A stretch of 64,000 bases of DNA, taken from positions 558,001 to 622,000 of the forward strand of contig CADCXC010000046.1 in assembly GCA_902806595.1 (NCBI GenBank), given 5' to 3'. Positions 60,500-64,000 of this stretch are shown here, one piece after another. The DNA is from Pyrenopolyporus hunteri (lineage: Eukaryota > Ascomycota > Sordariomycetes > Xylariales > Hypoxylaceae). The translations under genes were made by a program, and so were the position numbers. A model generated the notes under the pieces. That model was not told the origin of the DNA. It searched no databases and was given only the letters and a program-made list of their open reading frames with translations. Position 1 is the first letter of the stretch, and every line of letters starts with the position of its first letter.

Positions 60500-61669
60500 G
60501 AAGAGTCGTTCGAAAGGTGTTAGGGAGGCAAATTTCGGTCTCGTACGAATGGACGCCCGGACCTGACAGGACGCTCGATGAGATAACCAAAACTACTAAA
60601 CACGATCTCGGGGGATATATAAATGGGGCGGGAGCTGGCGTGGATGGAGGCACCTCGGGTAACTTCTACGCTATACAGGGTATAACTACCTGCGTACGGA
60701 CCCAGGAACCCAACAAGCGACGATGACGTCCGTGTAGGGTCTAGAGGATCGGAACTGTCGGGGAGGTACAGAAGAGGCCTATTAGAGTAGGTAGGTAGGT
60801 AGGTAATTAGACAGTTAATTTATCTGATCTCGGGTGATAACCCAAGTTCTTTATATACCTAGGTAGGTAGGTAAAGATTGTCAAGACGGTACTTTGGGAT
60901 AAGAGATATGGTTAAACAGGAAGACAGAGGAGATCATCGCGAGATGGGAAAAGAAGTCCGGGACAAGAGGGCTTTATAAACACGACAAGCGACGGGCCCC
61001 AGTCCATAAGACCATTCATCTACTCGAAAGGGCTCCGATATCAGACCCAAATACATACAGAACTGCTGATCCGATGTATGTGATATGAGGTATGTAGATA
61101 GGAAGGGAGATGATGATGTAGGTGTTGAGGTTTGATGTTGCTGGTAGGTTGAAGAAACGACCCTGGAATCGACCTGGCGGTTTCGAATAGGTCAGACAGG
61201 CAATGTCACGCCCTCCTAACCTTGAGCTTAATAGGTAGCAGCCGGGGATGGTACGCACTAAATAGGCCACCTACATGCATGCATACCACTCAAGATAAGG
61301 TACCCATGGCTAAACTTCAAGGAACTTACTGGGCAGGGACAAGCCGATATTCTACCGACGCCGAGACCAACTTTTTTGACCTGTCCACATCCAATCCTGC
61401 TGGTTACCTACATGTACGTATCATGGTACGCAGGTACATCTTACATCCGATCTTTTACCGGGCTCCATTTCTTTTCCCGGGCCTTGCCTGACGTACCTAA
61501 CACTAAGAGCCAGAGACGCTGAAACCTTCGCCTTTGTCTAATAAATGCCCTCAAAAGCAAAAGAAAACAAAAATCAATGACGAAATATCAGAAGCACCCA
61601 TGCGAACTCCATCCTCTCAAACACAAATCAAGACATGAAATCTAGCATCACCGCCACACCCCCCTTAAG
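60500..61669. other. shared upstream region of the GH5 and Ski3-like genes
   Basis: About 1.2 kb between divergent starts, with two palindromic-family repeats (60787-60805 and 60856-60873). No supported independent coding frame. Confidence 0.55.
60856..60873. repeat. TACCTAGGTAGGTAGGTA repeat
   Basis: Lies midway in the divergent promoter region, about 70 bp from an AGGT-only run at 60787-60805. Confidence 0.8.
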
Positions 61670-64000
61670 ATGGCGAGCGTCAAGGCCTCATTGAAGGCTA
61701 TTAATGACGCTATTCGCCAACAGAAATGGGACGACGCTTTAGCACAGGCCGAAAATGTCCTCAGTAGAGATCCCAGGGCATATCAGGCGTACGTGATCCC
61801 GATCCCATCTCCTTGAGACGCCTTCTACTCATGCAGAGCCTAACATCCAGAATAGTCACGTCTTCAAGGCCTTCGCTTTGGACAAGAAGAACCAGCCGGA
61901 ACTGGCTGAGGAGTCGTACAAGACAGCCCTTGGCATTCGATCTGACCCTCAAGCATGGCAAGGCCTTATCAAGCTTTACGAGAAGCAAGGGCCGAAAGCC
62001 CTCCAGAAGTACCAGCTTGCTGTTCTTAAGCTGGCTGAGATCTATAGGGATGCCAATGAGATGTACAAGTGTCAAGACGTCGTAGACAAATTCATTGACT
62101 TCGCCCGTACCCGCGGTGATCGGGCCCAATATGTCCAGGCGCTTCGTCTCATACTCCCTAACAGTCCCATCTATCCCGCTCTCGAGGGCCGCGTTCCGCA
62201 TCCTGCCAAAACTTATGAGACGATAGCCCAGATCCTGGAAGTTGACGAGAAGAAGCGTATCAATACGCTTATCGGCGAGCGACGCACAAGGCTAGGTGCC
62301 AAGCTCAGCGAGGTCACTCTTGAGGTCAACAGAGAAGTCTTATGTCAGAGTGAGCTAGGCGAAATCTACGAGCAGCTCACGCTTTGGGCTCAGGATGATG
62401 ATATCAGGCGCCAATATGAAGAGAAGCTACTTCAATTCCGATACGATCGCCTCCTCGTCACCCCAGCCTCGGGGAAAGCAGCCGAGCTCCGAGTGGTCGA
62501 GAAGCTCGCAAACGACATGGTCATCATCAAGCATCCTTTTAAGCTTGCGTGGGACATCGCAATTGAATGGAGGGATCATAAAGAGATCAAGGACTGGGAT
62601 GTCAACGTGCTCAACGAGTATTGTTCTTTCTTCCCCGACAGCGACTTATACCGCGTCTTAACCGGGTTTATGACGAGCGACCTGTCGCCGTTCCCAAAGA
62701 AAGTAGCAGAAACTCCGACGCCCGCCCCCGCGACTGGGTCGGATGACGAAAGCGAAGACGACGAGGACGGCGGCGCGCCAACTTCGGTAGTGCCGTACAC
62801 CGACGAAGACCGCCTATTGATGATGACGGAGGGTATCTCAACGACCAACTCGTTACTCGCCCACAGATTGATGGGAGAGTACTACCAGCATTTGGAAGAG
62901 CACGAAAGCAACGTTGAGCTCATGAGGAAGGCTATGAAAATCATGGCTGCAGAAACGGAAAAGACCGGCAAAATCTTTACAAACGCCAACCAGTCCTTCA
63001 TGCTCTACTTAGGCACCGCTTTGGTGTTTTATCAATCACCGAGAAACCACGGCGAGGCAAAATTCCTTTTTGACAAGGTATTGGAAGTGGATCCTGCATC
63101 AACCCCCGCCATGATTGGCGTCGGTCTTATCTACGAAGAGGAAGAGGAATTTGACCAAGCGATTGGGTTCCTGGAGCGAGCACTCAAGCGTGATAACGCT
63201 AATCTACGTGTGCGTGCTGAGGTTGGTTGGCTGTATGCATTGAAGGGAGATTATGCGCGTGGCAAGGCAGAGCTCGAATCACTCTTACCATCCATGATAC
63301 AAGCTTCAGTTTCCAAGGATTTGTTAGCTCAGACGCAGTATCGCCTTGGCTGCTGCGTCTGGAATCTCGACCCCTCAAGATCTGCTAGGAAGAGCCGAAG
63401 CGGCTCATATGCATACTTCCTGGACGCGTTAAAAAGTAACTTCAGCTACGCGCCGGCGTATAGCAGTCTCGGTATCTACTACGCAGATTATGCCAAAGAC
63501 AAGAAGAGGGCAAGGAGGTGCTTCCTCAAAGCTGTTGAGCTGTCTTCGGCCGAAGTAGAGTCTGCCGAACGGCTAGCACGATCGTTTGCCGATGACGGAG
63601 ACTGGGACCGGGTTGAACTAGTCGCGCAACGAGTAGTGGACTCAGGTAGAGTCAGGCCCCCTCCAGGGTCAAAGAAGAAAGGGATTAGTTGGCCTCTTTC
63701 TGCCCTAGGAGTTGCCGAGCTAAACAAGCAGGACTATGCCAAAGCTATTGTATCGTTCCAGCAGGCCTTGCGAATCGCCCCCGAAGACTACCATTCGTGG
63801 GTTGGCCTTGGGGAGAGTTATCATAGTTCTGGGCGATACATCGCTGCGACTAAAGCAATCCAAAATGCTCAGAGGCTAGAAGAGCAGATAGGGAATAGCA
63901 AACTCGGCGACACTTGGTTTACTAAGTACATGCTTGCTAATGTCAAGCGTGAGCTTGGTGAGTTCGACGAAGCTATCGATCTCTATCACGAGGTCATATC
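61670..64000 (+). CDS. SKI3: Ski3-like TPR protein, N-terminal part (runs off the right edge)
   Basis: Exon 1 (61670-61788) and exon 2 (61856 to the window end) give about 754 residues of an incomplete protein. The intron (67 bp, GTACGT, GCCTAAC branch, TAG) splits the codon in AYQAHVFKAFALDKK, a typical first-TPR sequence. TPR units recur, for example AMIGVGLIYEEEEEFDQAIG, AYSSLGIYYADYAKDKKRAR and SALGVAELNKQDYAKAIVSF. An acidic stretch (DDESEDDED) sits at about residue 340. Ski3 is the scaffold of the cytoplasmic Ski complex (Ski2, Ski3, Ski8) that feeds mRNA to the exosome; family members are about 1400 residues, so roughly half is present. Exon 2 has no in-frame stop to the end of the window. 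The start at MASVKASLKAINDAIRQ fits the family. Confidence 0.9.

Overview
This window is nuclear DNA of a filamentous ascomycete (Pezizomycotina, most likely a Sordariomycete). The genes have short introns of about 50-180 bp with GT..AG ends and CTAAC/CTRAC-like branch sites. The set includes fungus-specific families (CFEM, Bys1, Zn2Cys6, DUF4470-MYND, Swi5/Ace2, Bck1, Ski3). One transposon copy carries the C-to-T/G-to-A damage typical of repeat-induced point mutation (RIP). No bacterial, plasmid, CRISPR or viral features were seen. Species was not determined.

Layout. 0-6.1 kb: no gene supported, rich in dispersed TACCTAGGTA palindromic microsatellites; the leftmost 0.5 kb looks like the 5' leader of a minus-strand gene beyond the edge. 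6.1-6.6 kb: small secreted Bys1-type protein. 7.36-14.37 kb: a complete but mutationally destroyed LTR retrotransposon whose LTRs, polypurine tract and probable target duplication can still be traced. 15.5-30.3 kb, all minus strand: secreted BBE-type FAD oxidase, DUF4470/MYND protein, Swi5/Ace2-type C2H2 factor, F-box protein. 31-35.5 kb: divergent pair of a Dal5-family MFS permease (-) and a GPI-anchored CFEM protein (+). 35.5-50 kb: gene-poor, with one Zn2Cys6 transcription factor at 41.7-43.9 kb and a repeat/AT island at about 45.2-45.8 kb. 50-55 kb: a 1642-residue Bck1-type MAPKKK. 58-64 kb: a GH5 sterylglucosidase-like enzyme (-), divergent from a Ski3-like TPR protein (+) that runs off the right edge.

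The genes do not form an obvious biosynthetic cluster. They are mostly housekeeping or signalling genes: cell-wall-integrity MAPKKK, exosome cofactor Ski3, steryl-glucoside turnover, and Swi5/Ace2 (cell separation/wall). Surface and secreted proteins (CFEM, Bys1, FAD oxidase) and regulators are interspersed, separated by long repeat-rich spacers. Seven multi-exon gene models were assembled by hand from splice sites, reading phase and family motifs; phases close exactly in all six complete ones and at the single internal junction of the truncated ski3 model. Splice positions are predictions, usually good to a base or two, and transcript data would be the test.

No clearly new biological system was found. 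The most interesting signals are the RIP footprint (relative CpG sparing, and an abrupt edge about 98 bp inside the 5' LTR), the genome-dispersed TACCTAGGTA palindrome family, and the 45 kb repeat island.
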